Positions 1 through 8,179 of a DNA stretch of 64,000 nt are shown in pieces. The stretch spans positions 124,001-188,000 of the forward strand of contig DEWY01000015.1 of the NCBI GenBank assembly GCA_002363865.1, read 5' to 3'. Source of the stretch: Caulobacteraceae bacterium UBA3198 (lineage in GTDB: Bacteria; Pseudomonadota; Alphaproteobacteria; Caulobacterales; Caulobacteraceae). How positions within the stretch are numbered: the first letter of the stretch is position 1; each line of letters begins with the position of its first letter. The notes under the pieces were generated by a model. That model did not search any database. It was not told where the DNA came from and saw nothing but the letters and a program-made list of their open reading frames with translations. Position numbers and translations under genes: made by a program.

Positions 1-228
1 GCGGTCACGTCCTCGCTTTCGGACCAACCCTTGATGTTCCTGTCCGGGGCACAGGCCGAGACCAAGGCGCGTAGCCTCGCCCGGGTGATTGCTGGGGCAG
101 GCGGCGACGCCCAGGTGATCGTCCATGACCGCCGCAATGTCATGATCGGCGCCGTTCGTTACTTCGCAGATGAAGGCGCCGGCGCCGACCTCAGCCCGTC
201 GGAGGCCTCGGCCCCGCCAACCGCATAG
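1..228 (+). CDS. Partial C-terminal end of a small protein, possibly DUF2188-like
   Basis: The reading frame is open from the first base to a TAG at 226-228, so the start lies outside the window. The visible 75 residues contain an Ala/Arg-rich helix followed by a strand reading QVIVHDRRNVMIGAVRYF. That resembles the helix-strand pattern of DUF2188-type proteins, where Ala-rich helices precede a 'vivHdr.gki' strand. The assignment is weak because the N-terminal half is missing. The gene converges on the glycerate-kinase-like gene and overlaps it by 38 bases. Confidence 0.4.
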   Translation, partial: AVTSSLSDQPLMFLSGAQAETKARSLARVIAGAGGDAQVIVHDRRNVMIGAVRYFADEGAGADLSPSEASAPPTA

Positions 229-1093
229 ATTGGTCGGCCTCAAGATCCACGACCAGATCGGCGCGGTCCGGCAGGGTGGCGAGAATGTGCCGGGTGAGCC
301 GTTCATAGAGTTGGATGAAGGCGGCGATCTGCGCCCTGTCCATGGTGCGGCTGGCGTCGTTCCCCTGCGCCTGAAGCCGCGCCCGCAGCCTCTCTTCCTG
401 CCGCCATCGCCACTCAGCAACCACCTCGAAGCTGGGGGCCCTCAACAGGGTCAGGTGATCGATCCGGCTGAACAGGTCCTGGTAGGGGCCGGCCAAGGCG
501 TCGTTCGCATAGGCCCGCCAGACGCCTGTCGGGTCTTTCTCGGCCTCCAGTCGATTGACGGGCAGGTCCAGGGCAGGCGCCGCCTCCGGCACGGCGCCGA
601 CGCACCAGCCTTCGAACAGGATCAGGTCTGCGGGCGTCTTGATCTGGGGCCAGTGATCGGCCGGCGTAGGCTCATCCATGGCCTTGTCGAACCGCGGCAG
701 GGCGACATCGCCCGTTCCGGACAGGGCGTCGAACAGCTTGAGGCCCTGCGCCACGTCATGGGTGCCTGGGGGGCCGCGGGTGGCGAAGAGAGGATGGACG
801 CGGGCGGCCAGCTGCGCCCGGGCGTTCCGGGAAAGATAGAGGTCGTCCAGGGACAACACCGCGATCCGCATGCCCCGCCGGCGCAACAGGCGCGCCAGCG
901 CCTCGCACAGGGTCGACTTTCCCGAGCCTTGCGCCCCGCAGACGCCAGCGATGACCGGGCCGCGACGGCCTGCCGCCAGGGCGGCCAGACGCTGGGCCAG
1001 GGGCTCGGCCACATTCTGGATGGTCTGGCGGTAGTCCGGGGGCAGGGACTCCTCACGCAGGAAGTTGGCGATCCAGTCCGCCGCATCGGCCAT
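191..1093 (-). CDS. P-loop kinase, D-glycerate 3-kinase (GLYK) family
   Basis: This 300-residue protein has a Walker A motif (GAQGSGKST, about residues 52-60), then a strand ending LSLDDLYLS and a later LFEGWCVG. These are the hallmarks of the plant-type D-glycerate 3-kinase/Tda10 family of phosphoribulokinase-like P-loop kinases. The inferred reaction is ATP-dependent phosphorylation of D-glycerate, or of a related small molecule, in the cytoplasm. Its ATG follows directly on the TAG of metC with no spacer (1096-1091), so the two are probably co-transcribed and translationally coupled. The substrate cannot be proven from sequence. Confidence 0.8.
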   Translation of the reverse strand: MADAADWIANFLREESLPPDYRQTIQNVAEPLAQRLAALAAGRRGPVIAGVCGAQGSGKSTLCEALARLLRRRGMRIAVLSLDDLYLSRNARAQLAARVHPLFATRGPPGTHDVAQGLKLFDALSGTGDVALPRFDKAMDEPTPADHWPQIKTPADLILFEGWCVGAVPEAAPALDLPVNRLEAEKDPTGVWRAYANDALAGPYQDLFSRIDHLTLLRAPSFEVVAEWRWRQEERLRARLQAQGNDASRTMDRAQIAAFIQLYERLTRHILATLPDRADLVVDLEADQSMRLAGPRPPTG

Positions 1094-2254
1094 CTAGGTC
1101 GCCGCGCCCCAGGCGGCGAATCCGCCCTCCAGGTCGGCGATGAGGTCTACCGGATCCTCCAGCCCGATATGAAGCCGGATCAGAGGGCCGCCGTAGTCGC
1201 CTCGCGCGCTGCGGCCAGACAGCTGAGGATCGCAGTCGATGGCCAGGCTCTCAAAGCCGCCCCAGGAGAAGCCCAGGCCGAACACCGTCAGCGCATCGAG
1301 GAAGGCCGCGGTGGCCGCAGCAGACGCAGGGTTGAGGGTGAAGGCGAACAGGCCACAGGCGCCGCTGTAGTCGCGGCGCCAGATCTCGGCGCCGGGAGCG
1401 CCCGGCAGAGCCGGATGCAGCACCTGTCCCACCTCGTCGCGCTTGGCCAGCCAGGCTGCGACCTGGCGGCCAGAGGCGTCGTGACGGGTCATGCGGGTCG
1501 CCAGGGTCCGCAGGCCCCGGAGCATCTGGTAGGCGTCGTCCGGCGACACGGCCCAGCCGATATTGAGCACGCCGTCGTCGAGGGCTCGCACCAGGCTCGG
1601 CTCCCGCACGGCCGCGGACCCCATGAAGACGTCGGAATGGCCGCCCACATACTTGGTCAGGGCTTGGACGCTGATGTCGACGCCATGATCCAGGGGTTTG
1701 AACAGCAGTCCCGCCGCCCAGGTGTTGTCGATGAGGGTGAGGACGCCGCGAGCCCTGGCGGCGGCGGCGATCGCGGGAACGTCCTGGAATTCAAAACTTA
1801 GCGACCCTGGAGACTCCAGGACGATCAGCCGGGTGGCGGGACCGCAGGCGGCCATGAGCCCGTCGGCGTCCAGGCTGGCGCGATAGTAGCGGACCCCGAC
1901 CCCGAAGCGGCGCAGCACCGTGTCGCAGAACCGCCGTGTCGGCTTGTAGATGGTGTCGACCACCAGCACTTCGTCACCGGCTTTCAGGACCGCCAGCATG
2001 GCGCCCGTGAGCGCCGCCAGCCCCGATGGGTAGAGGGTCACGCCTGCTGCCTGCTCCAACTCGGCCAGGGCGGAGATAAGGGCCGACTGGGCGGCCAGTC
2101 CCTGCCGTCCATAGGTCACCTGAGACTCGTGATCGTACAGCGCCGCGGCGTTAGGCAGCAAAACGGTTGAGCCGCGCTGAATCGGCGGGCCGACCGTGCG
2201 AGCCAGGGGCGTTTGCGCCTGACCGGAGTGGATCAGGCGTGTTTCTTCGGTCAT
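1094..2254 (-). CDS. metC: Cystathionine beta-lyase
   Basis: This 386-residue Cys/Met-metabolism PLP enzyme cleaves cystathionine to homocysteine, pyruvate and ammonia in methionine synthesis. The PLP-binding lysine is K201 in SVQALTKYVGGHSD. The TYGRQG motif near residue 47 and DNTWA near 176 are family signatures, and the length matches the family. The start MTEETRLIHSG at 2254 is chosen because the frame is open upstream but carries no family similarity there. The gene diverges from the solute-binding lipoprotein gene across about 80 bases and is followed immediately by the glycerate-kinase-like gene. Related gamma-synthases/lyases share the fold; the SWGGFESL motif near the C-terminus favours the beta-lyase call. 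Confidence 0.88.
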   Translation of the reverse strand: MTEETRLIHSGQAQTPLARTVGPPIQRGSTVLLPNAAALYDHESQVTYGRQGLAAQSALISALAELEQAAGVTLYPSGLAALTGAMLAVLKAGDEVLVVDTIYKPTRRFCDTVLRRFGVGVRYYRASLDADGLMAACGPATRLIVLESPGSLSFEFQDVPAIAAAARARGVLTLIDNTWAAGLLFKPLDHGVDISVQALTKYVGGHSDVFMGSAAVREPSLVRALDDGVLNIGWAVSPDDAYQMLRGLRTLATRMTRHDASGRQVAAWLAKRDEVGQVLHPALPGAPGAEIWRRDYSGACGLFAFTLNPASAAATAAFLDALTVFGLGFSWGGFESLAIDCDPQLSGRSARGDYGGPLIRLHIGLEDPVDLIADLEGGFAAWGAAT

Positions 2255-2335
2255 GCGGGTTGACGATCGTGAGGCATCAGGGGCGAAACTCCCTGTACTA
2301 GACCTTTCCCGTCCTGTCCGATCAAGGAGCCCCCC

Positions 2336-3430
2336 ATGATCCGACGCCTCACGGCGTCCGCTGTCCTGTTGCTGGTCCTGGCCGGGTGTGGCCGGGAGGC
2401 GGAGTCTCCGGAACCTGAACCGACGCCAGCCCCGACCCCGGCGGTTGTGCGGGACTTCGCCCCCACGCCCAGTCCAACCCTGCAGGCGGTGCGACGGCGG
2501 GGGCACGTCCTGTGCGGCGTCCATGCGGGGCTGGCAGGGTTCGCCGTGCGTGATGTGCGGGGCGTGTGGCGGGGGTTTGACGTGGACATCTGTCGCGCCG
2601 TGGCCGCTGCTGTGCTGGGCGACGCTGACGCCGTGCGCTATCGCGCCGTCTCGGCGCAAAACAGGTTCGCCGAGCTCCAGGATGGCTCGGTCGACGTCCT
2701 GTCGCGCAACACCTCCTGGACCCTGTCTCGGGATGCAGGCCTCGGACTCGATTTCGCAGGCGTCACCTATTACGACGGCCAGGGCTTCATGGCCCCGCGG
2801 TCTCTGAACCTGACCAGCGCCGACGAGCTCACCGGCGCGCGGATCTGCGTGCAGGCGGGCACCGCCACCGAAACCAATCTGTCGGACTACTTCCGGGCCC
2901 GGGGCCTGGAGTTCACGCCGGTGATCCTCGATGACGAAGCCGAGGCGCGTACCGCCTACGAGGCTGAGGCGTGCGATGTCTTCACCGCCGATGTCTCGGC
3001 CCTGGCGTCGGCCCGCTCGCTGATGAGCAACCCCAACGCCCACGTCATCCTGCCGACGGTGATCTCAAAGGAGCCCCTCGGCCCGGCTGTCCGCCAGGAT
3101 GATCCAGCCTGGACTGACATCGTAAGATGGACGGTTAATGCCTTGATTGTGGCTGAAGAACTAGGCGTGAATTCAACCACAGCCGAAGCCTCGCGCGAGA
3201 CCGCGTCCGACCCCGACACCCGCCGCCTGCTGGGGGTCGAGGGCGACCTGGGCGCCATGCTGGGGCTTGAGGCGGACTGGGCCTATGAGGCGATCAGCCA
3301 GGTGGGCGCCTACAACGAGATTTTCAGACGAAACCTGGGCGCCGACTCTGGTCTGAAGCTCGAGCGGGGGCTGAACGCCCTCTGGAGCGCGCCGGATCCT
3401 GGGCTGATCTACGCCCCTCCGGTTCGCTAA
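2336..3430 (+). CDS. Amino-acid-type solute-binding lipoprotein (SBP_bac_3), orphan
   Basis: The 364-residue protein begins with a lipoprotein signal (lipobox LAGC, Cys about residue 18). A Pro/Glu/Thr-rich tether (about 22-45) follows, then a family 3 solute-binding domain with RGHVLCGVHAGLAGFA, FDVDICRAVAAAVLG and the NTSWT segment typical of AapJ-like polar amino-acid receptors. An AAGGAG ribosome site lies about 8 bases before the ATG. No permease or ATPase gene is adjacent, so it either serves transporter subunits encoded elsewhere or has a sensory role. It converges on the GNAT gene with a 3-base overlap of stop regions. Confidence 0.85.
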   Translation: MIRRLTASAVLLLVLAGCGREAESPEPEPTPAPTPAVVRDFAPTPSPTLQAVRRRGHVLCGVHAGLAGFAVRDVRGVWRGFDVDICRAVAAAVLGDADAVRYRAVSAQNRFAELQDGSVDVLSRNTSWTLSRDAGLGLDFAGVTYYDGQGFMAPRSLNLTSADELTGARICVQAGTATETNLSDYFRARGLEFTPVILDDEAEARTAYEAEACDVFTADVSALASARSLMSNPNAHVILPTVISKEPLGPAVRQDDPAWTDIVRWTVNALIVAEELGVNSTTAEASRETASDPDTRRLLGVEGDLGAMLGLEADWAYEAISQVGAYNEIFRRNLGADSGLKLERGLNALWSAPDPGLIYAPPVR

Positions 3431-3963
3431 AGCCTGAGGATCATCGCGCAGCGGCGGGCCGGATCGAGTCCGCGAGCGGCTTCCCGGTCGAGATAGCTCT
3501 GGAGCGCGCCCCGAGCTTCTTCCCCTTCGATGATCTCAAACCCAGCCGACGCATAGAAGGGCGCATTCCAGGGGGTGTCCCGGAAGGTGGTGAGGCTCAA
3601 CCCCGCCAGGCCACGTCGCTGCGCCTCTTCAATGGCGAAGGCCAGCAGACGGCGCCCCAGCCCGTTCCCCTGGTGCTCGCGATGAACGTCGAACTCCAGG
3701 ATATGCAGGCGATCCTCTTCGATCCTTGCCGCCAGAAAGGCGCCCGCAGGCCCATCGGGCTCGGCCATGACCCACAGCAGACCGTCCGCCAGGATCGGCG
3801 CCCAGACCTCGGCGGGGGTGAAGTCGATCGGCGTGTCGTCGGTTTCCCCGGCGAAGACCTCCACCCCCTGGTCACGGAAGAGGGTGGCCGCTGAGACTTC
3901 GATCTCGGGCAGGCGCGGAAGATCCTCCGGCGTCGCGCGACGGACGATCATCGCCGGGCTCAT
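3427..3963 (-). CDS. GNAT family N-acetyltransferase
   Basis: This 178-residue protein starts MIVRRATPEDLPRLPEIE after a four-residue leader. It contains the acetyl-CoA-binding signature in REHQGNGLGRRLLAFAIEEAQRRG, split here around residues 95-118, followed by LTTFRDTPWNAPFYASAGFEI. That arrangement is typical of small-molecule or amine GNATs. The acceptor cannot be told. Its ATG overlaps the TGA of sseA (ATGA, 3963-3960), so it is probably the last gene of a cysK-sseA-GNAT transcript. A start at the second Met (residue 5) is also possible. Confidence 0.85.
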   Translation of the reverse strand: MSPAMIVRRATPEDLPRLPEIEVSAATLFRDQGVEVFAGETDDTPIDFTPAEVWAPILADGLLWVMAEPDGPAGAFLAARIEEDRLHILEFDVHREHQGNGLGRRLLAFAIEEAQRRGLAGLSLTTFRDTPWNAPFYASAGFEIIEGEEARGALQSYLDREAARGLDPARRCAMILRL

Positions 3964-4805
3964 GGCCCGATGACCACGGGCGTGTCAGCGCGGGCGCCCC
4001 ACTCGCTCCAGGAGCCGTCATAGATTGGAATCTGCTCCACCCCCAGCCGCGCCAGGGCCAGGGCCAGCACAGCGGCGCTCACCCCGGAACCGCAGGTGGT
4101 GATGATCGGCCGATCCAGATTGATCCCCGCGACGGCGAAGGCGGCCCGGAGTTCATCGGGCGCGCGAAGGGCGCCGTCAGCATCCACCACGGCGCTCCAG
4201 GGCAGATTGCAGGCGCCGGGCATGTGGCCGCTTCGCAGACCGGCACGCGGCTCCGGCGCCTCGCCGCGGAATCGGGCCGCCGGCCGGGCGTCAAGAATCT
4301 GAATGGCGGGATCCTCGATCGCCGCCTGCACATCGGAAAGGGTGCGCACCAGCTCAGGCTGATGCCGGACTGAGCTTGGGACCGGCTGGGGCTCAGGCGC
4401 GCCGGTCGCCAGGGGCTGTCCCGCAGCGCGCCAGGCTTTCAGCCCGCCGTCGAGCACGGCGACCTGGTCGAAGCCCATCACCCGCAACGTCCACCACACC
4501 CGCGGCGCAGAGAAGATTCCGTGCCCGTCATAGACGACGATTCTGTGCTCGGGGCTCAGGCCCAGGCTCGATACCGCCTTGGTAAAGGCCCCGGGGCTGG
4601 GCAGCATGTGCGGCAGGTCGCTGGACTGGTCGGCGATCAGATCGATGTCAAAGAAGACGGCGCCAGGAATGTGGCCCTTCTCGAACTCCGCCAGACCCGG
4701 CCTGTTCTCGGCGGGCATGTACCAGGTGGCGTCAACCACGCGCAGATCAGCGTCGTCCAGGTGATTAGAGAGCCAATCGACGGAGACGAGGGGGCCGGTC
4801 TCCAT
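3960..4805 (-). CDS. sseA: 3-mercaptopyruvate sulfurtransferase (two-rhodanese-domain protein)
   Basis: The 281-residue protein is a tandem rhodanese. The inactive N-terminal domain carries the VVDATW and HIPGAVFFDID motifs. The C-terminal domain has ILDARPAARFRG, GHMPGACNLPW and the active-site loop CGSGV (Cys238). CG[S/T]GV is the signature of mercaptopyruvate rather than thiosulfate sulfurtransferases, so the inferred activity is transfer of sulfur from 3-mercaptopyruvate to thiols or cyanide. It begins 2 bases after the cysK stop, and its own stop overlaps the GNAT start. This is consistent with a cysteine/sulfur operon. Confidence 0.9.
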   Translation of the reverse strand: METGPLVSVDWLSNHLDDADLRVVDATWYMPAENRPGLAEFEKGHIPGAVFFDIDLIADQSSDLPHMLPSPGAFTKAVSSLGLSPEHRIVVYDGHGIFSAPRVWWTLRVMGFDQVAVLDGGLKAWRAAGQPLATGAPEPQPVPSSVRHQPELVRTLSDVQAAIEDPAIQILDARPAARFRGEAPEPRAGLRSGHMPGACNLPWSAVVDADGALRAPDELRAAFAVAGINLDRPIITTCGSGVSAAVLALALARLGVEQIPIYDGSWSEWGARADTPVVIGP

Positions 4806-4807
4806 GC

Positions 4808-5806
4808 TCAGAGCCAGCTGGGGATCGGCAGGCCCTTTTCCGTAAGGAAGGCCCGGTTGAAAATCTTGCTCTGGTAGCGCGCGCCCTGGTCGCAGAGGAT
4901 GGTCACGATGGTGTGGCCGGGACCCAACTCCCGGGCCAGCCTGATAGCGCCGGCCACGTTCACCCCGGTCGACCCGCCCATCACCATGCCCTCGTGCTCC
5001 ACGAGGTCGTAGATCACTTCCAGCATCTCCTCGTCGGAGATCCGGTAGGCGTGATCGACGGTGAGACCTTCCAGATTGGCGGTGATCCGGCCCTGGCCGA
5101 TGCCTTCGCTGATGGAGCCGCCCTCCGACTTCAGCTCGCCGGTCGTGTAGTAGGCATAGAGCGCCGCGCCGTAGGGGTCGGCCAGACCGATCTTTACGTC
5201 GGGCCGCTTGGCCCGCAGCGCCTGGGCGACGCCGGCCAGGGTGCCGCCCGAGCCCACCGCGCAGATGAAGCCATCCACCTTGCCGTCGGTCTGCCGCCAA
5301 ATTTCCGGCCCCGTGGTCTCGGCGTGAGCCTGACGATTGGCCACATTGTCGAACTGGTTGGCCCAGATGGCGCCGTTGGGGTCGCTGGCGGCCAGCTCCT
5401 CGGCCAGACGGCCGGAGTAGCGGACATAGTTGTCGGGATTGGAGTAGGGGACCGCGTCCACCTCCACCAGCTCGGCGCCGAACAGGCGGATGGCGTCCTT
5501 CTTTTCCTGACTCTGGGTGCGGGGGATGACGATGGTCGCCTTGTAGCCCAGGGCCTTGGCGACCATGGCCAGACCAATGCCGGTGTTCCCGGCCGTGCCC
5601 TCAACAATCCGGCCGCCTGGGCGCAGCAGCCCTTTGGCCTCGGCGTCTCGGACGATGTAGAGGGCCGCGCGGTCCTTCACCGACTGGCCGGGATTCATGA
5701 ACTCGGCCTTGCCCAGGATCTCACAGCCGGTGAGTTCGCTGGCGCGGTTGAGGCGGATGAGCGGCGTATCGCCGATGGTGTCGAGAACGCTGTGTGCGAC
5801 GGTCAT
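4808..5806 (-). CDS. cysK: Cysteine synthase A (O-acetylserine sulfhydrylase)
   Basis: A 332-residue fold-type II PLP enzyme. The PLP lysine is K44 in NPGQSVKDRAA. The substrate-binding loop reads EGTAGNTGIG, slightly different from the EPTSGNTGI of enterobacterial CysK, and the phosphate-binding loop is GSGGT. It joins O-acetylserine and sulfide to make cysteine. Its length and loop agree with the alphaproteobacterial CysK subgroup. It is the first gene of a minus-strand group with sseA and a GNAT, all within 2-4 bases of each other. A cystathionine beta-synthase-like activity cannot be excluded from motifs alone. Confidence 0.9.
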   Translation of the reverse strand: MTVAHSVLDTIGDTPLIRLNRASELTGCEILGKAEFMNPGQSVKDRAALYIVRDAEAKGLLRPGGRIVEGTAGNTGIGLAMVAKALGYKATIVIPRTQSQEKKDAIRLFGAELVEVDAVPYSNPDNYVRYSGRLAEELAASDPNGAIWANQFDNVANRQAHAETTGPEIWRQTDGKVDGFICAVGSGGTLAGVAQALRAKRPDVKIGLADPYGAALYAYYTTGELKSEGGSISEGIGQGRITANLEGLTVDHAYRISDEEMLEVIYDLVEHEGMVMGGSTGVNVAGAIRLARELGPGHTIVTILCDQGARYQSKIFNRAFLTEKGLPIPSWL

Positions 5807-5862
5807 GGGCCGCTATTTAGGGCCCTGCTGAGCGCCGGAACAGGGGGCAGGGCGCTCCGGCG

Positions 5863-7122
5863 CTATGATTTCGACAGGGCGAGCTGGATCACATTGGTGC
5901 GCTCGGTGCGAAAGCCCGCCTCGCAATAGCCCAGATAGAAGCGCCACAGCCGCCGGAATCGGTCGTCAAATCCCTGCGCTTCGATCTCCGGCCAGGCAGC
6001 TTCGAACTCGCGCATCCATTCGGCCAGGGTGTCGGCGTAGTCCTGGCCAAAGCGGCTGATTTCATCCCAGGCCAGGCCGACAGTGTCAGTTTCCGCCCGC
6101 AGCCGGGCCTCGCTGATCAGCATCCCGCCGGGAAAAATGTAGCGCTGGATGAAGTCGGCCCGACGGCGATAGAGGTCGAAAAACTCGTCCTTGATCGTGA
6201 TGATCTGCAGGCCGGCCCGGCCGCCGGGGGCCAGAACCTCGGCGATCTTGCCGAAATAGCTCGGCCAGTATTTTTCCCCAACCGCCTCGAACATTTCGAT
6301 GGAGGCGACCCGGTCATAGGTCCCGGCCACATCACGATAGTCGATCAGCTTGATCTGCGCCCGCTCGTTGAGGCCCAGCTCGAAGATGCGGCGGGCGGCG
6401 AAGTCGTACTGCTCCTGGGAGATGGTGATGGCGGTGACCTGGGCGCCGATCTCGCCGGCGGCATAGGCGGCGAACCCGCCCCATCCGCAGCCGATCTCGA
6501 GGACATGATGGCCAGGCTCCAGCCGCATGTGCTGCGCCAGGGCGCGGTACTTGTTGATCTGGGCCTCGGCCAGCGGCTGGCCCTTGTGGGCGTAGCGGGC
6601 CGCGGAATAGGTCATGGTGGGATCCAGCCACCGGGAATAGAAGGCGTTGCCCAGGTCGTAATGGGCATGGATGTTCTTCTTCGCGCCCGTCCGGCTGTTG
6701 TCGCGAAACAGGTGCAGGATGCGGTTCAGCACCCACATCAGCGGGGCGCCGAGAGCCAGGCGCTCAATCTTGTCGAAGTTCAGACTGAAGACGCAGAGCA
6801 GGGCCGCCATGTCCGGCGTCTCCCACTGCCGGGCCATGTGTCCCTCGGCGAAGCCGATATCGCCAGCCGCCAGCACGCGGTTCATGAAGGCGTAGTCGCG
6901 GATGATCAGCCGCCCGCTGGGGCCAGGCTCCGGGCCGACCAGGTCCAACTCGCGGCCGGTGGGCAGAACGAAGGTGAGTGTGCCGACAGTCCAGTTCCGC
7001 GCCAGCAGGCCAAGGGCGCTGCGAAAGGCCGCCGGGGCGCCGCTCAACTCTGGGGCCCGGCGAAGCGCCCCCGGGGTCCCGGCGAGCTCGGCCAGGGATG
7101 ACGAGTTATGGGCGATGGTCAT
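5863..7122 (-). CDS. cfa: Cyclopropane-fatty-acyl-phospholipid synthase
   Basis: This 419-residue SAM-dependent enzyme methylenates unsaturated acyl chains of membrane phospholipids. An N-terminal lipid-handling domain with GDIGFAEGHMARQWETPDM precedes YDLGNAFYSRWLDPTMTYS. The SAM-binding loop VLEIGCGWGGFA lies near residue 205, and FEAVGEKYW and IFPGGML are conserved family motifs. The gene stands alone on the minus strand. The 194-base gap to kdsA would hold both divergent promoters; a sequence reading TTTGTGCTATTTTG about 30 bases upstream on the minus strand is the most AT-rich stretch there. Confidence 0.93.
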   Translation of the reverse strand: MTIAHNSSSLAELAGTPGALRRAPELSGAPAAFRSALGLLARNWTVGTLTFVLPTGRELDLVGPEPGPSGRLIIRDYAFMNRVLAAGDIGFAEGHMARQWETPDMAALLCVFSLNFDKIERLALGAPLMWVLNRILHLFRDNSRTGAKKNIHAHYDLGNAFYSRWLDPTMTYSAARYAHKGQPLAEAQINKYRALAQHMRLEPGHHVLEIGCGWGGFAAYAAGEIGAQVTAITISQEQYDFAARRIFELGLNERAQIKLIDYRDVAGTYDRVASIEMFEAVGEKYWPSYFGKIAEVLAPGGRAGLQIITIKDEFFDLYRRRADFIQRYIFPGGMLISEARLRAETDTVGLAWDEISRFGQDYADTLAEWMREFEAAWPEIEAQGFDDRFRRLWRFYLGYCEAGFRTERTNVIQLALSKS

Positions 7123-7316
7123 CGTCGCTTACCCCTCGTGTCGAACGCAAAATAGCACAAACCGCCTCCAGGCGCGACACCCGCCCAGAGCCGAGTGTAC
7201 GGCCGCGGTGGAGCGCCGGACGCAGAACACCCGACCCTGGTGCGGGATTTCCGGCTTGTGAAGCTGAGAGACGGGCGCCACTTAGGCCCTGATCCGCTCA
7301 CCCCAGGGACGATCTC

Positions 7317-8168
7317 ATGGCCGCACTCGAACTGAAGCATTGGAACCTGTCGATCGGCGCCGGTCACCCCTTGGTGGTGATCGCCGGCCTCAATGTGCTG
7401 GAGGATCTGGAGCTGGCCCGGGACGCCGCGCGCCACCTGAAGACCGTCTGCGGCGAGCTTGGCCTGCCCTATGTGTTCAAGGCGAGCTTCGACAAGGCCA
7501 ATCGCTCGTCGATCCGCAGCTATCGGGGACCAGGACTGGAGGAGGGCCTGAAGGTCCTGCGGCAGATCAAAGAGGAGTTCGACGTCCCGATCTGCACCGA
7601 TCTGCATGAGATCGATCAGGCCGAGCCGGTCGCCGCCGTCGCCGACCTGGTGCAGATCCCGGCCTTTCTCTGCCGCCAGACAGACCTCGTGGTGGCCACC
7701 GCCCAGGCGACAAAGGCCGCGGGCGGTCTGCTGCATGTGAAAAAGGGGCAGTTCCTGGCCCCCTGGGACTGCCGCAACATCCTCGACAAGATCAAGGAAG
7801 CCGTCGAAGTCGACATGACCATCCTGTGCGAGCGCGGCGTCAGCTTCGGCTACAACAACCTCGTCGTGGACATGCTGGGCATCGCCGAGATGCAGGGGCT
7901 GGGCGCCCCGGTGACCATCGACGCCACCCATGCGGTCCAGCTGCCCGGCGCCAATCCCAAGTCCAATGGCGCGTCCACCGGCGGGCGACGCGAGGGCGTG
8001 CCGATCATCGCCAAGGCCGCGGTGGCGGCGGGCGCTGATGGGGTCTTCCTGGAGTTCCATCACGATCCGGACCGGGCCCTGTGCGATGGCCCAAGCTGTC
8101 TGCCGCTCAAAGAGGCTGAACCGCTCCTGCGGACGTTGAAGGCCCTGCGCGACGCCGTACAGGCTTAA
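7317..8168 (+). CDS. kdsA: 3-deoxy-8-phosphooctulonate synthase (KDO-8-P synthase)
   Basis: The 283-residue protein condenses arabinose-5-phosphate and phosphoenolpyruvate to KDO-8-phosphate, the precursor of the LPS inner-core sugar. Visible family motifs are FKASFDKANRSS, the PICTDLHE segment, LQIPAFLCRQTDL, VKKGQFLAPWD and DATHAVQLPG. The ATG is preceded by CAGGGACG. It is the first of three LPS-core genes in a row (hldE 11 bases downstream, then hldD), so it probably opens an inner-core operon. Confidence 0.96.
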   Translation: MAALELKHWNLSIGAGHPLVVIAGLNVLEDLELARDAARHLKTVCGELGLPYVFKASFDKANRSSIRSYRGPGLEEGLKVLRQIKEEFDVPICTDLHEIDQAEPVAAVADLVQIPAFLCRQTDLVVATAQATKAAGGLLHVKKGQFLAPWDCRNILDKIKEAVEVDMTILCERGVSFGYNNLVVDMLGIAEMQGLGAPVTIDATHAVQLPGANPKSNGASTGGRREGVPIIAKAAVAAGADGVFLEFHHDPDRALCDGPSCLPLKEAEPLLRTLKALRDAVQA

Positions 8169-8179
8169 GGGACCCGCCC

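Noticed and set aside
170..1801. 543-codon plus-strand open frame opposite the glycerate-kinase-like gene and metC
   Set aside because: It lies antisense to two well-conserved genes, has no recognisable motif and is the usual high-GC shadow frame.
7119..8063. 314-codon minus-strand frame opposite kdsA
   Set aside because: Composition (Gly, His, Asp, Gln rich) is that of an antisense shadow, and kdsA on the other strand is unmistakable.
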